Of a stretch of DNA of 64,000 bases, positions 33,786 to 44,650 are shown piece after piece. The stretch is from Sipunculus nudus (taxonomy: Eukaryota > Annelida > Sipuncula > Golfingiida > Sipunculidae): positions 23,377,033-23,441,032 of the forward strand of contig CM049309.1 in assembly GCA_026874595.1 (NCBI GenBank). Reading direction: 5' to 3'. Positions within the stretch are counted from its first letter, which is position 1, and each line of letters starts with the position of its first letter. The notes beneath the pieces are model-generated. The model was not told the origin of the DNA. It made no database searches and was given only the letters and a program-made list of their open reading frames with translations. A program made the position numbers and the translations under genes.

Positions 33786-36700
33786 TTAGTGGCCAAGTTG
33801 CCCGTGCCTACAAGGTGTCCCAAAAACTCTAGGCTCTGGTAGCCTATGAAGGTTTTAGCTGGTTTAGCTGCTAAGTTTGCACATTCTAGTCTAACTAGCA
33901 CTTCTCTAAGAGTTCTTAAGTGCTCGTCCCAAGTCTCTGCGTGTATTAACACGTCATCTACATAACATACTACATTCGGCATGTCGCTGAACATTTTCCG
34001 CACCATGCGGGTGAAAACCGCTCCGGCAGTTACCAGGCCGAATGGTATAACCCTAAATTGGTAATGGCCATCGGGTGTAACAAAGGCCGTCTTATCCCTG
34101 GATTCCTCAGAAACAGGGATCAGCCAGTAACCTTTCGTCAGGTCAAGCTTTGTAAAATACTGGCTTTTCGCGACTTCGCAAAAAAGTGTTTCTGGATCCG
34201 GCATGGGTTCAGGATCGAACACGACTGATTGGTTCAGCTTTCGGTAGTCTATCACGAATCTAGTCTTACCGTCAGGTTTCCTAAGCAGGATACAGGGGGA
34301 CGCATAGCTAGAATCTGACTGTTCAATAATGCCTAAGTTTAACATTTCCTGGATTTCTGTTCGCATTGTCTCTCGCAGTTCAAAAGGCACCCTATAGGGC
34401 CTAGTTTTTACAGGTACATCAGATGAGAGTTTAATGCTACATTCTACAACATTGGTAAGCTTGGGTACATCTGTGAATACATCCCCATATTGCCTAAGCA
34501 GACTGAGTATTTCACGGCGCTGACACTTGCCTAGGTCAGCATTTACCTGAACATCTCGCTCAGTCTGGCGGCGCGCATACGACGGTAACGACATGTGGGC
34601 ATCCTCATCAATCCCTTCTGGGTTTAACTCTCCGAACACGGGAGGCTCTGTTTCCCCGTCTACACCGTCAGGATCATGTATAGAATCAGGTGCGCCCTTG
34701 GCTACCGCTGCCAGAATATGCTGGGGCTCGTTTCTAGCATGGTACCGTTTCAGCATATTCACGTGGAAGGTTTTAACCTTATCGCCAATCTTAATCCGAA
34801 AGTCTAAGTCCCCAACCCTGTTTACAATAGTATAGGGGCCTTTCCACTGTACCATTAATTTGTTCCGCTCCGTCGGGAGTAACAACAAAAGTTCGTCTCC
34901 GGCCTCAAACCTGCGCGTGCATTTACCTCTATCATATAACAGTTTGTGTCTGTTCGCTGATTTGTTCAACGCCTCTCTAGCTAACGCGCATGTGTCGCTT
35001 AGTTTGTCTTGTAGGTCCAGGACGTATTGGTACGTGGTTTTAGTCTCGACGCTAGTATCTCGCTTGGTCCACAGATCCCTTAGAATCCGCATCGGTCCTC
35101 TAACGATCCTACCATAGAGCAACTCAAAGGGTGAGAACCCTGTGCTCTCATGTGGCGCTTCTCGGTACGCAAAAAGCACGGCGCTGAGGTACCGATCCCA
35201 ATCTCGCGGTCTTTCCTCGCACATCCGTTTCAACATTAACTTTAACGTTCCATTGAATCTCTCCACCATTCCGTTGCACATAGGATGGTAAGGAGTAGTG
35301 GTGAGCTGTCTTACAGACAAAACACGGCTAACTTCTCGCATGAGGTCTGATGTAAATTGTGTTCCCATGTCAGTAAGCACCTCTGACGGCACTCCTAACC
35401 GCGCATAAATATCAACTAGCGCATCAGCCACAGAGACTGTATCTATGTTCTTTAAAGCAACAGCCTCCGGATATCTAGTGGCATAATCCATAACGGTCAG
35501 AATATACCTGTGACCTCTCTCAGACGCTGGATGGATCGGCCCAACCAGATCCATCGAAATTCTACGCCAGGGCTCATCAATTAATGGCATCTGGCCTAAC
35601 GTAGCTCCAGGCACCTTGCCTTTCGGTATGGTTTTCTGGCAAATGGGACAGGACTTGCAAAACTCAGCAATGTCATTATACATCCCTTTCCAGAAAAACT
35701 GAGTTCTCACGGGGTCGTGCGTTTTGTCTATGCCCTGATGGCCCGCCATAACCGCTTCGTGGCCCATCCTCATTACGTCGTACCGTAACGTCTGAGGTAC
35801 CACCACTCGAGATCCATCTTGATCTCCCCGTTTATCACTCACAACCCGAACTAAATATCCGTCCTCAATTCTAAATGGATTATCATTTCTAGCCTCTCTA
35901 GCTAGCCTCCAATACGGCGCTAAAGACCCATCCTCCTCCTGCGCCTTCAAAAATTCGGCCGGACTCACATCGGCAACTGGGCTTGCAACATTCAAGCTAC
36001 GCGTCGGTATCTGTTTCTCTCGTGCAGCGCTCCGTGTCTCCACCGCGGACGACACCTCCTTTTGTGACTCTACACCGTCACACACTATGCATGAGGACCG
36101 CTCAGACTTCCACGTCGGGTCCGGATCATACGGATCACGCGCTCCCGCTACGTTACCTAGCGCTAAATCACATACAGCATCCCCGACCACCATTGCCTCG
36201 ATAGTACCGACAAAGTACGCACAGTCCACATTAATCCTAGCCGTAGGAAATTGTCTTACAGACCCGTCGAACAACCTACACTTGACCTGGTGTCCGGTGA
36301 ACTGATTCGGCTCCACGTACGACTCACGTATTCCTGCCGAGGAACATCCCGAATCCCGCAGCACCCTCGCTGACTTACCATTCACCAGCCCTTCACACAC
36401 AGGTAACGAGATTCCGCCTTCTGTCTGGGCAGCAAATCCTAACGACTGACTCGGACTCTCTACTTCCGGTTTCACCGCACCGACTGTCTCCGTTTCCGTC
36501 TCGACTACTGCCATTGACATAGTCTCCAGTTTCTGTTTTGGGTTATACGGGGGGCTAAAATTAGTCCTATACCTCTGCTGATCGCCAGCAGCACGCCCTA
36601 CTTGAGGGGAAGACCTAGGCCTCGACCGGGCACTAGTCTTACATTCCCGCGCCTTATGTCCCAGTTCATTACATAAATAACATCTGATGCCTCCTGATGG

Positions 36701-37588
36701 CTTAAATGTCTGACCGCCCGGACTGCGCTCAACCTCTCGCTTCTCTCTAGGCTGAGATACCGGTTGCGCTGGACGCGGCACATTATTGCCATAACGAGGA
36801 CCTGCTGTAAGGCTGTGTACACCGTGAGCCTCCGTATAACTCTCGGCTAAGTCTACCATACTATCAAAGTCACGACACCGTCTCTCTTTCAAAAACATAG
36901 AGAGATCCCTACTACAGCAGTTTATGAACTGCTCACACATCAACAGGTTAACTACCCCATCGTAGTCACCTCCGACCCCTGCCATCCCTATCCAATGGTC
37001 TAGGTATCCACTCAGTCTCACCGCAAACTGACTCGGCGTTTCGCCTCGCTCAGGCCTACCAGTCCGAAACTTGTGTCGATAACCCTCTTCGGTCATTTGG
37101 TATCGCTTTAACAAGGCTATCCTTAACTTATCGTAATCCATGGCCTCACTAACCGATAACTGTGTGTAAGTCCCTAGCGCCTTACCCCGCAGTAACGGAC
37201 TCAGGTGTAACGCCCAATTCTCCCTATCATAGCCTTGACATACAGCTAATCGTTCAAATCGCTCAAGAAACGCATCTAGCTGATCGTGAGCCTCATCAAA
37301 AGGTGGAAGCTGGATTTTCGGGAATACATCCCTACTTCTCTCTTCTTTAACCCCAGAGTCAGACTTTAACCTTAGAACCTCTAATTCGTGGGCTCTAGCC
37401 TCTCGCTCGCGCTCTAATTCCCGCTGCTCACGCTCTAATTCCCGCTGTTCCTTCTCCATTTCACGTTGCCTAGCTCTTTCCTCACGTTCCTCATCCGCAC
37501 GCCGTCTAGCCTCAACATAATCTTGTAAAGCCTGGTCCTTAAGCCCCAAGGCCTGTCCGCATCTAACAAGTGACTCTAACGTTTCCAT
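33716..37588 (-). CDS. gag-pol: Gag-protease-integrase-reverse transcriptase polyprotein
   Basis: 1290 codons from an ATG in a strong context (ACCATGG on the minus strand). Approximate order by residue: 25-75, charged Arg/Glu-rich coiled coil; 90-270, capsid-like Gag starting FPKIQLPPF; 304-317, CCHC zinc knuckle CYLCNELGHKAREC; 412-414, aspartic protease DSG; about 608-650, integrase HHCC zinc-binding region; 679, 739 and about 775, the integrase D, D, E triad with 35 residues between the second D and E (DLVGP, DMGTQF, MVERFN); about 913-950, GPY-type integrase C-terminus (WKGPYTIV); about 1060-1275, reverse transcriptase with LDLTKGYW (D near 1149) and YVDD at 1209-1212. Gag and pol are one continuous frame with no gag-pol shift. 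Integrase precedes RT, unlike canonical Ty3/gypsy. The frame runs past RT into a short unrelated tail ending at TAG, where the -1 frame takes over. Confidence 0.93.
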   Translation of the reverse strand: METLESLVRCGQALGLKDQALQDYVEARRRADEEREERARQREMEKEQRELEREQRELEREREARAHELEVLRLKSDSGVKEERSRDVFPKIQLPPFDEAHDQLDAFLERFERLAVCQGYDRENWALHLSPLLRGKALGTYTQLSVSEAMDYDKLRIALLKRYQMTEEGYRHKFRTGRPERGETPSQFAVRLSGYLDHWIGMAGVGGDYDGVVNLLMCEQFINCCSRDLSMFLKERRCRDFDSMVDLAESYTEAHGVHSLTAGPRYGNNVPRPAQPVSQPREKREVERSPGGQTFKPSGGIRCYLCNELGHKARECKTSARSRPRSSPQVGRAAGDQQRYRTNFSPPYNPKQKLETMSMAVVETETETVGAVKPEVESPSQSLGFAAQTEGGISLPVCEGLVNGKSARVLRDSGCSSAGIRESYVEPNQFTGHQVKCRLFDGSVRQFPTARINVDCAYFVGTIEAMVVGDAVCDLALGNVAGARDPYDPDPTWKSERSSCIVCDGVESQKEVSSAVETRSAAREKQIPTRSLNVASPVADVSPAEFLKAQEEDGSLAPYWRLAREARNDNPFRIEDGYLVRVVSDKRGDQDGSRVVVPQTLRYDVMRMGHEAVMAGHQGIDKTHDPVRTQFFWKGMYNDIAEFCKSCPICQKTIPKGKVPGATLGQMPLIDEPWRRISMDLVGPIHPASERGHRYILTVMDYATRYPEAVALKNIDTVSVADALVDIYARLGVPSEVLTDMGTQFTSDLMREVSRVLSVRQLTTTPYHPMCNGMVERFNGTLKLMLKRMCEERPRDWDRYLSAVLFAYREAPHESTGFSPFELLYGRIVRGPMRILRDLWTKRDTSVETKTTYQYVLDLQDKLSDTCALAREALNKSANRHKLLYDRGKCTRRFEAGDELLLLLPTERNKLMVQWKGPYTIVNRVGDLDFRIKIGDKVKTFHVNMLKRYHARNEPQHILAAVAKGAPDSIHDPDGVDGETEPPVFGELNPEGIDEDAHMSLPSYARRQTERDVQVNADLGKCQRREILSLLRQYGDVFTDVPKLTNVVECSIKLSSDVPVKTRPYRVPFELRETMRTEIQEMLNLGIIEQSDSSYASPCILLRKPDGKTRFVIDYRKLNQSVVFDPEPMPDPETLFCEVAKSQYFTKLDLTKGYWLIPVSEESRDKTAFVTPDGHYQFRVIPFGLVTAGAVFTRMVRKMFSDMPNVVCYVDDVLIHAETWDEHLRTLREVLVRLECANLAAKPAKTFIGYQSLEFLGHLVGTGNLATNPVLLKGNRALIDLRQRRLCEHS

Positions 37589-38287
37589 GGTAACGCTCTA
37601 ACCTAGTAAGATTCCAGTATCTAGTAATATCCGCTCTTAAAAATCCGTAAATACGTACTGTTAAAGCCAACCTAACGAACCGGCGGTATCCGTACAATAA
37701 CACTACGGTAGCTCTACGCATCAAAATTTACTTATACGGACGGACGGACGGAAGGTCGGACGAAGGGTCAGACGGATGGACGGATGGATATCAAGATATA
37801 AATAAACACCATGCACCTATGATTACCATGCCAATCGAGAGGGGTAAACTTACCTGTCAAGAGACCCTACCACGTGACCAATCACAAACTAGTGTAGAAA
37901 AAATTATACCAGGGCGTATCTAACAACATCAAAAATTTTCACTCTAATCTGGGTTTATATCAACCCAATAATGATGTCCAGGTATCACTGAACTAGCATT
38001 ACTCACAAAACATGCATGTGTTCTAGCCAAATCTACAAGGTATATGCCGATCTTGAAACAATGTTGTGCTTCAGGTAATATTCTCACTGAATAAATATTA
38101 ACTCCTAACAGTGGGGTAATTTCATTGTGCAAGTATACACTACAACATCAGTTTGGTGTCATTTCCAATTATTAATTCAGATCAACTCTAGTTTGAGTAT
38201 ATGAATGTCTGGTTTCAGTACTGTTTTCTCAGTTCAAAACTTCTGAAACTTACTGTAATTAGCCAGTTTTTTTAAGGCTAATTATAT
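37589..38287 (-). other. Leader (5' UTR) of the retrotransposon
   Basis: About 700 bases between primer-binding site and gag ATG on the minus strand, with no long frame. It contains an ACGG/GGAT-rich simple repeat at about 37736-37790 (plus-strand acggacggacgg variants). It may hold the packaging signal, but none can be identified by eye. Confidence 0.6.
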
Positions 38288-38303
38288 CCTGGCACGCTCG
38301 CCA
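38288..38303 (-). other. Putative primer-binding site
   Basis: On the minus strand TGGCGAGCGTGCCAGG begins five bases inside the 5' LTR edge. It starts with TGG, the complement of a tRNA 3' CCA. The plus-strand text cctggcacgctcgcca would be the tRNA 3' end. Which tRNA isotype it matches could not be assigned from memory. Confidence 0.65.
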
Positions 38304-38308
38304 TACAA

Positions 38309-39432
38309 TGTCACCCCTTACTTAACGTGAAAACTTTACAACGGATATATCCTATAAAAACCATACGATGGGTTTACGCTCGCCACTTGATTTCACTCAT
38401 CAAGAAATTAGATCCCGGTCATTACAGGTGACATTTCCAGGTTCTTTTAAGGACGTGTATTAAAATACCAGACAATCATACACCCAGATCAATAGAAACT
38501 ATGAGACATCAGGTTAAATTCACAAATATAATTCAAGACAATACTTACAGAGACACAAATGTGAGTGTGTGCGTTGATGTGCCAATACGACCGTTCTTCA
38601 CATTAAAATTACAGGATATTTACTGAGTCCATGGTTTGTATAAAAAAAACCATAAAGTCCAGTTCCTTCAGAGATCTCTGGTTACTGTTTTGTGTAGAAT
38701 CTAGCGTATGGTTAGCACCATATAGATCTAGTCTTTCTGAGTTTAGCGATCTTCAACTGATCTTGCTTGTCAGCGACCCGGGTAGGTTTACGTTCACATG
38801 AATGCAATAGCGCTCTTTGTTTACGTAGAGCTTAGAGTCCTTGACCTTGCTCGTGTAGCAATGGTTTCACGGCTTACGGCGGTTATGTATCTAGGTCAAG
38901 CTGAACTAGGCCGGCAGGTGACGAGCGCTCTTTCACTTTATCGCCAATACGAAGCTCTGTCGGCAGCACGGCTGAGTTCTCATGAGCTGGGTCTTTGCCT
39001 CATGTAGAAGCTTGCTTCTATGCCGTTCCTGGCGTTTCAATGTTCGTGCGTGCGTGCTGCCACCTCAAGCTTCAAGACCCAACTGAACCAACATTCAGCG
39101 TCTCTTCTTGAAGTCTGACGTCACAATCGCCTGTTCACTGTGTACGGCAATCCGGTTCTCTGATTGGCTTATTTCTCAAGTGTCCCATATAAGGATATAT
39201 GTGACCTAGTTTGACTGTTAGCGTCACCATGGCGACCCACACACGATGCGTGACACGGATAAATCAGCTGATAGCCGATGGGATTTCATACAAGAATACA
39301 CAATATATATATATACAATCAAGACCTGTCAACGCTTTAGGATGACGCTTCACGTCAATATCAATAGAGAACAGACTTCGTTACACTATGATACAAAACA
39401 CCGTACATATTGTCACCTATTGTCTGGTGACA
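38309..39432 (-). repeat. 5' LTR (right copy)
   Basis: 1124 bases with the same TGTCA/TGACA ends as the left copy. It drives transcription towards lower coordinates. A TATA-like atatatccttatat (minus strand, around 39189-39202) is a possible core promoter, with modest support. Confidence 0.95.
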
Positions 39433-39452
39433 ATATATATATATATATATAT
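39433..39452. repeat. (TA)n tract, other side of insertion
   Basis: TA run continuing the tract at 31756-31824, which it adjoined before the retrotransposon inserted. Confidence 0.9.
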
Positions 39453-40128
39453 GGCTAAACACACGATGCATATTCAATAAGACGACGCAATAGAATATAT
39501 CTTATAATAATATGTCGTCAGAAAGCGTCACATTAATTTTTAAATGGCCGTAGGGTCCTCGCGTGTGGAATATTTCATGTGACGTCATCTGAATTCCTCT
39601 ACCCACCTCTGGCTTAATATCAATACCTTGAATGGTCTGGTTTAAAACCTAGAATGGTCTCTTTTTAGCACAACCTTCCAAAACAATTCCCTTCAAATAT
39701 TTCTGTTTTACTGAATGCCACCTTTGAACCTTATAACTAAACACAACTTATTTAAAAAAAGTATCTAAGTTTTGGTTCCGCCTGAAAATATTATGTTATA
39801 TAAGACATGTAAAGATCTGTTTGTTGTTATAGTCCTTTCCATCCCTCATGTCCACCTGGTTTCTGCTATGAAATTCTTAATAAGTTACATTTCAAGGGAT
39901 AATGCTAATGTAGGGTAGAAGATTAAAGATTAAATAAATACCTACCTCACACCTTATTTGAGAAAAAGAATTACATTAAAAATGGGAGAGAAATCATTTT
40001 ACATTTTACAACATATCAACCCCACTTATGACAGTTAAGTTCATTGGTTACATGCCAAAACAACCTTAGTTGACAGCTGCTGATTGAATGATGTCATGTA
40101 AACTCAAACTAAAAGAGCTAAAACAAAG
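39453..40128. other. No recognised gene; one CRE palindrome
   Basis: A perfect TGACGTCA occurs at about 39580-39587, roughly 545 bases upstream of the candidate exon at 40129. Otherwise AT-rich with no features. Confidence 0.35.
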
Positions 40129-40564
40129 ATGGCTGTTCGTGCAGGGTAACATGTAATCTGTCAGATCTTTGTAAAGAGTGAACAAACTTATGAAACATAA
40201 ACCGGAGATTTATTTAAATTCTTAATTATACCGTTTTTCAAGTAAATTATTGAAAACAGAAATTTAAAAAAATTATCTCCAAAACAGGTGAACACAGGTT
40301 GATGGTAGAGAGCAGGGTATAGTTTGACAGCTAGCATCCCTTCAAGTCAGTGGAGATGCTCAGGATGTTGCAGGCATGGATGGACCAGCAAGAACGTTGG
40401 CCCTGGTGCAGCTCACAAATGCAGCACTGTCAACAAGAACAATGAAAATGGAGGCAAAGGAGAAATGGATCCTCGAGCAATGTAGCATCATTGAATCGAA
40501 AATAAGAGAGGACAATAGTGATATAGCCCGTGGCACTCAGAAGATGCAGACAAAATCACAGTAA
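40129..40564 (+). CDS. Candidate two-exon coding sequence, unknown product
   Basis: ATGGCTGTTCGTGCAGG (40129-40145; start context aaagATGG) is followed by a GTAACA donor. A pyrimidine-rich stretch ends in AG at 40350. Joining 40145 to 40351 keeps frame and gives a protein starting MAVRAGGDAQDVAGMDGPAR. It continues through a charged, helix-like part (MEAKEKWILEQ, SIIESKIREDN) to TAA at 40562. The predicted intron is 205 bases. A second donor-like ACA/GTAACC at 40560/40561 could instead splice out the stop. The frame after the TAA also reads like coding sequence for 19 codons (PGATVTEDEDASLLIYEMQ), so a premature stop in a decaying gene is another option. The protein was not recognised. Support is codon flavour and consistent splice phase only. 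Confidence 0.35.
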
Positions 40565-40897
40565 CCCGGGGCAACAGTCACTGAAGACGAAGATGCCTCT
40601 CTTCTCATATATGAGATGCAGTGATAAGCAGGTGGATCCATGACTTCAGTAAAAAGTATATCGTATAAGTATTAGGTTATAATACATAACAACAGCAAAA
40701 GAAACAAGATTCAGATCCGTCCGAGGCTCCAGACGAAAAGTCTAATGCAATAAAGTATAAAATCTTAAAAAATAATAAAACCTTGTTATTTTTGTACCAG
40801 GAAGACTGTTGTGAAAGCTTATTCTATAATTTGTATACAGTTGAAGGATAACTATAAGCAAGATTCCACCACCACTTCTATATCTCAGTCTTAACCT
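40565..40897. other. Spacer, no further gene seen
   Basis: Includes the coding-like 19 codons just after the TAA at 40562, then AT-rich sequence up to the solo LTR. Confidence 0.35.
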
Positions 40898-41670
40898 TGT
40901 TACAAGTGCCCTTTTATTATGTGCAGCGATCTTGCATGTGTTTCTATTATTGTGTTCCATGTGTTGTTGCCATTTTGTTTGTGTGCCACGCGTAGGATCG
41001 GTTTAGTCCGCATTGGTTGAACCCTAGATACACAGCGTTTTTTGTTCTAGTATGTTCTTTACGTGTTTACTGTGTTAGATTCTTTAGATTGTTCGAGAAA
41101 TGGAAAATTCTCGGCTTGAAATGTGTTTTAGAGCAGAGAGAGAGGTGAGAGAATATTCCAGCGGACACAGAAGTGTGTAAGTCAGTTTGTGGGACCTATT
41201 CCGATAAGAGCGGCAATTATAGATTTTCTTCAAATTTTCTTCTGGATTTGTGACGAATCTTATTTGGTCTTCAGTTTACTTTCGGGATTGTTACAAGAGC
41301 TTTACATTGGACTGTTATTCTCCGAGAGAATTTGTGTGAACTGTTCGTCCGGCTTATACATTTTAAAGAACTGTGACAGTGGTGGTAACCAGGTACTGTG
41401 TACTTTGTTTATAAGGCTATGTGATTGTATTGATTAGCTGTTATACTGTTGTTGTACTGTGTAATTGTATTGATTTAGTGTATTGTAATGTTAGGGTTGT
41501 TTTAAGAATAAATTATAGTTATTTGTTAACAAAAAATCACTGACTTCTTTATTCATTCCCCTAGACATTTCACGCTGCCTAGTGTTACAGAATCTGATTT
41601 TTTAAAATCTCCATTACAAAATTTATGTTAATCACGCATACATGATCTGTTGATATTAGGTTCCGTGACA
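40898..41670 (+). mobile_element. Solo LTR, copy C
   Basis: 773 bases, TGTTACAAG...GGTTCCGTGACA, flanked by ACCT at 40894-40897 and 41671-41674. AATAAA at 41507-41512. Relative to copy B it lacks the segment containing the TATA box (ggcttgaaatgtgttttaga replaces it), so its promoter is probably dead. Confidence 0.87.
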
Positions 41671-42864
41671 ACCTTAAGACTGCCTGAGTACCAGGGCATT
41701 CTTCGGGGATCTTCTTTCACCTCGCCATTTGATAAGAAATGTGGTGTTTGTCCCACTTCCAGGGCACGATGCCAATCTTAAAAAGTGGGGAGAGTGTTTG
41801 AAATGCCTTTCCCTAAAGCAAACCAGGAAGCCTCTCGAGATGTACATAGCATTATTGCAAAAGCCTAAAATGAAGACAAAATCATCTGTTTTTTTTTTCT
41901 TTACTTGTATTGCGCTCACTACTGGAATATCGGATGGAAAAAACTAAAGAAGGAAAAAAAAAATGCGCTCCTTCAGCAACAATGAAAATCATATCTAATT
42001 GAATGTTCAGCAATAAGGCCCAAAGAATAGGAGAAATTCAGAGGAGATAGAGATGTCAAGCTAAGCTTTATAAATATCAGATAGATTTTATGACTGTACT
42101 GTGACATAGTTTACTCGATGGACGGTCCTGAATTCAAAATGTCCATCTTTTTTATGTCAACCAATCACCGGGCAGAGATTCTTATTTCTCTAAACCCATA
42201 TTTATTAATGTTTGAATGACTTTTTCTTCTGCGTTCTTCCAATAATCAAATTTCATTGACCCAGTAACAGTGACCTTGGCATATTTTTAAGGTCAAAGCT
42301 CTAAGTGTAAATTTCACCAAAGTACACTGTCAATATTCTCCTAAAATAATATAGGTAGGGGTACGATTGACGATTTAGTTTAGACAATTAAGACTTTTTA
42401 AATCAATAATTCATGGAGTTTCGTGTGTCCCGCATTTCGGTTCAGTTGTCCGATTACTACAATTTTCGCTTAAAAAACCTGTTCTTGTGCAATATTGTTC
42501 ATTTATATTTTTTAACGGTTCAGAGTTATTGGAGAAAACGAAAAACTTGACTCGCAATGAACAAGATTTAAACGAGATTTATGTTGTATGCTCACTCAGG
42601 TCCGCTCACTGTCGTGTTGTTGTTATATACAATTTCCCACAAAACTGATTGCTATAAGAATTACGGCCGGCAGTTCATGGAGTCTCACTGACTTTAACAT
42701 AATGTCTAATATCACCGGTTATTAGTACTGTAGAATGCATGAAATGGGATTTTATTAACTATTACTGATGCAGTCATGGAAAGCTCGGACGTCAGACCAG
42801 CAAAGTTTGTGACCACTAGTGAAGTAATAATCCGTGTTTGACTCTCTTAATATTATATTTATGT
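41671..42864. other. AT-rich sequence without a recognised gene
   Basis: Short frames only. 42240-42310 contains the tgaccttgg/aaggtcaaag type motif also seen near the window start, perhaps a related repeat fragment. Confidence 0.4.
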
Positions 42865-43512
42865 TGTTACAGGTGCTCTTATTATTGTGTGACACGGGCG
42901 TAACTCGTGTTGTTGTTACATTTTATGTTTAAACCGTACTGGTTGAACTCTCTTGGTCATGTGAGCCTTGGGTTTTCACGCCTGGTCGTGGGTCACGTGA
43001 TGAGCCTGGTATGTGTAGAGACACACGGCTATGTCTTTCTAGAGAATTCCTGAAACGCGTGTTTACTGTTGAGTAGGGTCCTTATAGAATGTTCGAGAAG
43101 TGGAAAATTCCCGGCTTGGGGTGTGAAGGTATATAAAGGGGCTGTTTTCTAGAACCCAAGGGCAGAGCAGAGCAGATACCAGCGGATGCAGAAGCGTGTG
43201 TCAGGACCTTATCCGACGAATGCGGCAATTATAGATCTTCAAGAACTTTTTCCTGGATTTTATACATTTGGACTTCAGTTTACTTTCTGTGTTGTTGCAA
43301 GAACTTTCCACTATTGATTTAGTGTGTTGTATTGTTAGGGTCGTTTTAGGAATAAATTATTGTTATTTGTTAACAAAAAACCACTGACTTCTTTATTCAT
43401 TCCCCTAGACATTTCCCGTTGCCTAGAGTTACAGAATCTGATTTTTTTATCTCCATTAAAAAATTTGTGTTCATCACGCATACGTGATCTGTTTATATTA
43501 GGTTCCGTAACA
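42865..43512 (+). mobile_element. Solo LTR, copy D
   Basis: 648 bases, TGTTACAGG...GGTTCCGTAACA, flanked by ATGT at 42861-42864 and 43513-43516. TATA box tatataaagggg at about 43130-43141 and AATAAA at 43351-43356. It is shortened in the part between actttcc and tgatttagtg. Confidence 0.87.
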
Positions 43513-44430
43513 ATGTTCCTTGTATGTTACTCAATGCTTTAATGGGAGATACTTTATATCGCCCTTGGTAAAATCAAAATGGTTCGTTATGTTTTCATTA
43601 AACACCTATGCATGTTATAAAACGTATAAATATTTACGCACTCTTCTTTTAATATCATATTTAGTTGGGGTTTTTTTGGTGCCTGAGCCATGTAACGTGT
43701 CCGAGGGAGAGTGTGGGTCGATTTCATCCTAGAGCTCGGCGTGCTTCACCTTATACGCTGCATCAGGCTAAGGCAGACACGTGCCTTTCTGATAGAACCA
43801 GTATTAAGCGGCTTCGATACAAATTAGACGTTTCGCGTCGTATCATGTATCCAGACGGTTTATATATCAGGTGTTTGAAGAAGCCAATTTCTCTGCTTAA
43901 CCGTTTTTCTTATATCATCTTATGCTATCGGGTCATACCATGTTGTTAGTGAATTATGTTTTTTTTTTCTCTTCAGATCAGGACGTTTTAAAAGGTTTAT
44001 TTATTTCACCAGTCATTATCAGTCTATAACATGAAATTTATAACTTTGTAACATGTTAATTTATCAATATTTTAGCTAATTTTGTGCAGCGTCTTGAATA
44101 TATATTAGCTATATGTTTTGGCTATCTGTTACTTCAATTATTCCAGCATGCAGTGAAACATTAGTAGGCTACAAATACAATTATGAAATATTAGAAAAGG
44201 AAACTATATGGACAATATATATATATATATATATATATATTCAGTTTATTCCGTTTGCTTATACAGGATGTGCTTCCGGGAAGAACCATTAATCATAGTT
44301 TAATTCTGTAGAGTATGTACTCAACTATGCAATTTATTGGCGGTTAATATTATTATATAGTTCTGGAAACAAATATTTCAGTGGTTATAACATTATGCCG
44401 TCCCATGCTTGCATCTATTCTGGAATATTG
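43513..44430. other. No recognised gene; short TA run
   Basis: Contains a (TA)n run at 44215-44240. The remainder is AT-rich, with no coding-like or RNA feature. Confidence 0.4.
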
Positions 44431-44614
44431 CAGGGGCGGATCCAGGATTTTTCAACAAGGGGGGGGGGCTAGAATCGGAAACTGGTTTTAATTTGATACA
44501 GATAAAGTGCCAATTATAATATATGAATATATATATAAACACATTCACCTGATGATCGGGTCGCATCCCGTGGAACAGACTGTTGTGAATTAACAGTGTT
44601 GTTTTTCTTCAGAG

Positions 44615-44650
<36 letters not shown>

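Larger units (their letters stand above)
31825..39432 (-). mobile_element. Complete Gmr1-like LTR retrotransposon
   Basis: A 7608-base element bounded by two LTRs with TGTCA...TGACA ends. Its coding strand is the minus strand, so the right LTR is the 5' LTR. The order on the minus strand is LTR, primer-binding site, about 700-base leader, gag-protease-integrase-reverse transcriptase frame, RNase H in the -1 frame, polypurine tract, LTR. The bases immediately outside both ends read ATATA, compatible with a 5-bp target duplication, but the surrounding TA repeat makes the exact length undecidable. The LTRs are about 99.6% identical by eye and the frames are intact, so insertion was recent. Domain order with integrase ahead of RT in a Ty3/gypsy-type element is the hallmark of Gmr1-like elements (Goodwin and Poulter described the group). 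Clade placement needs an RT tree. Confidence 0.93.
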
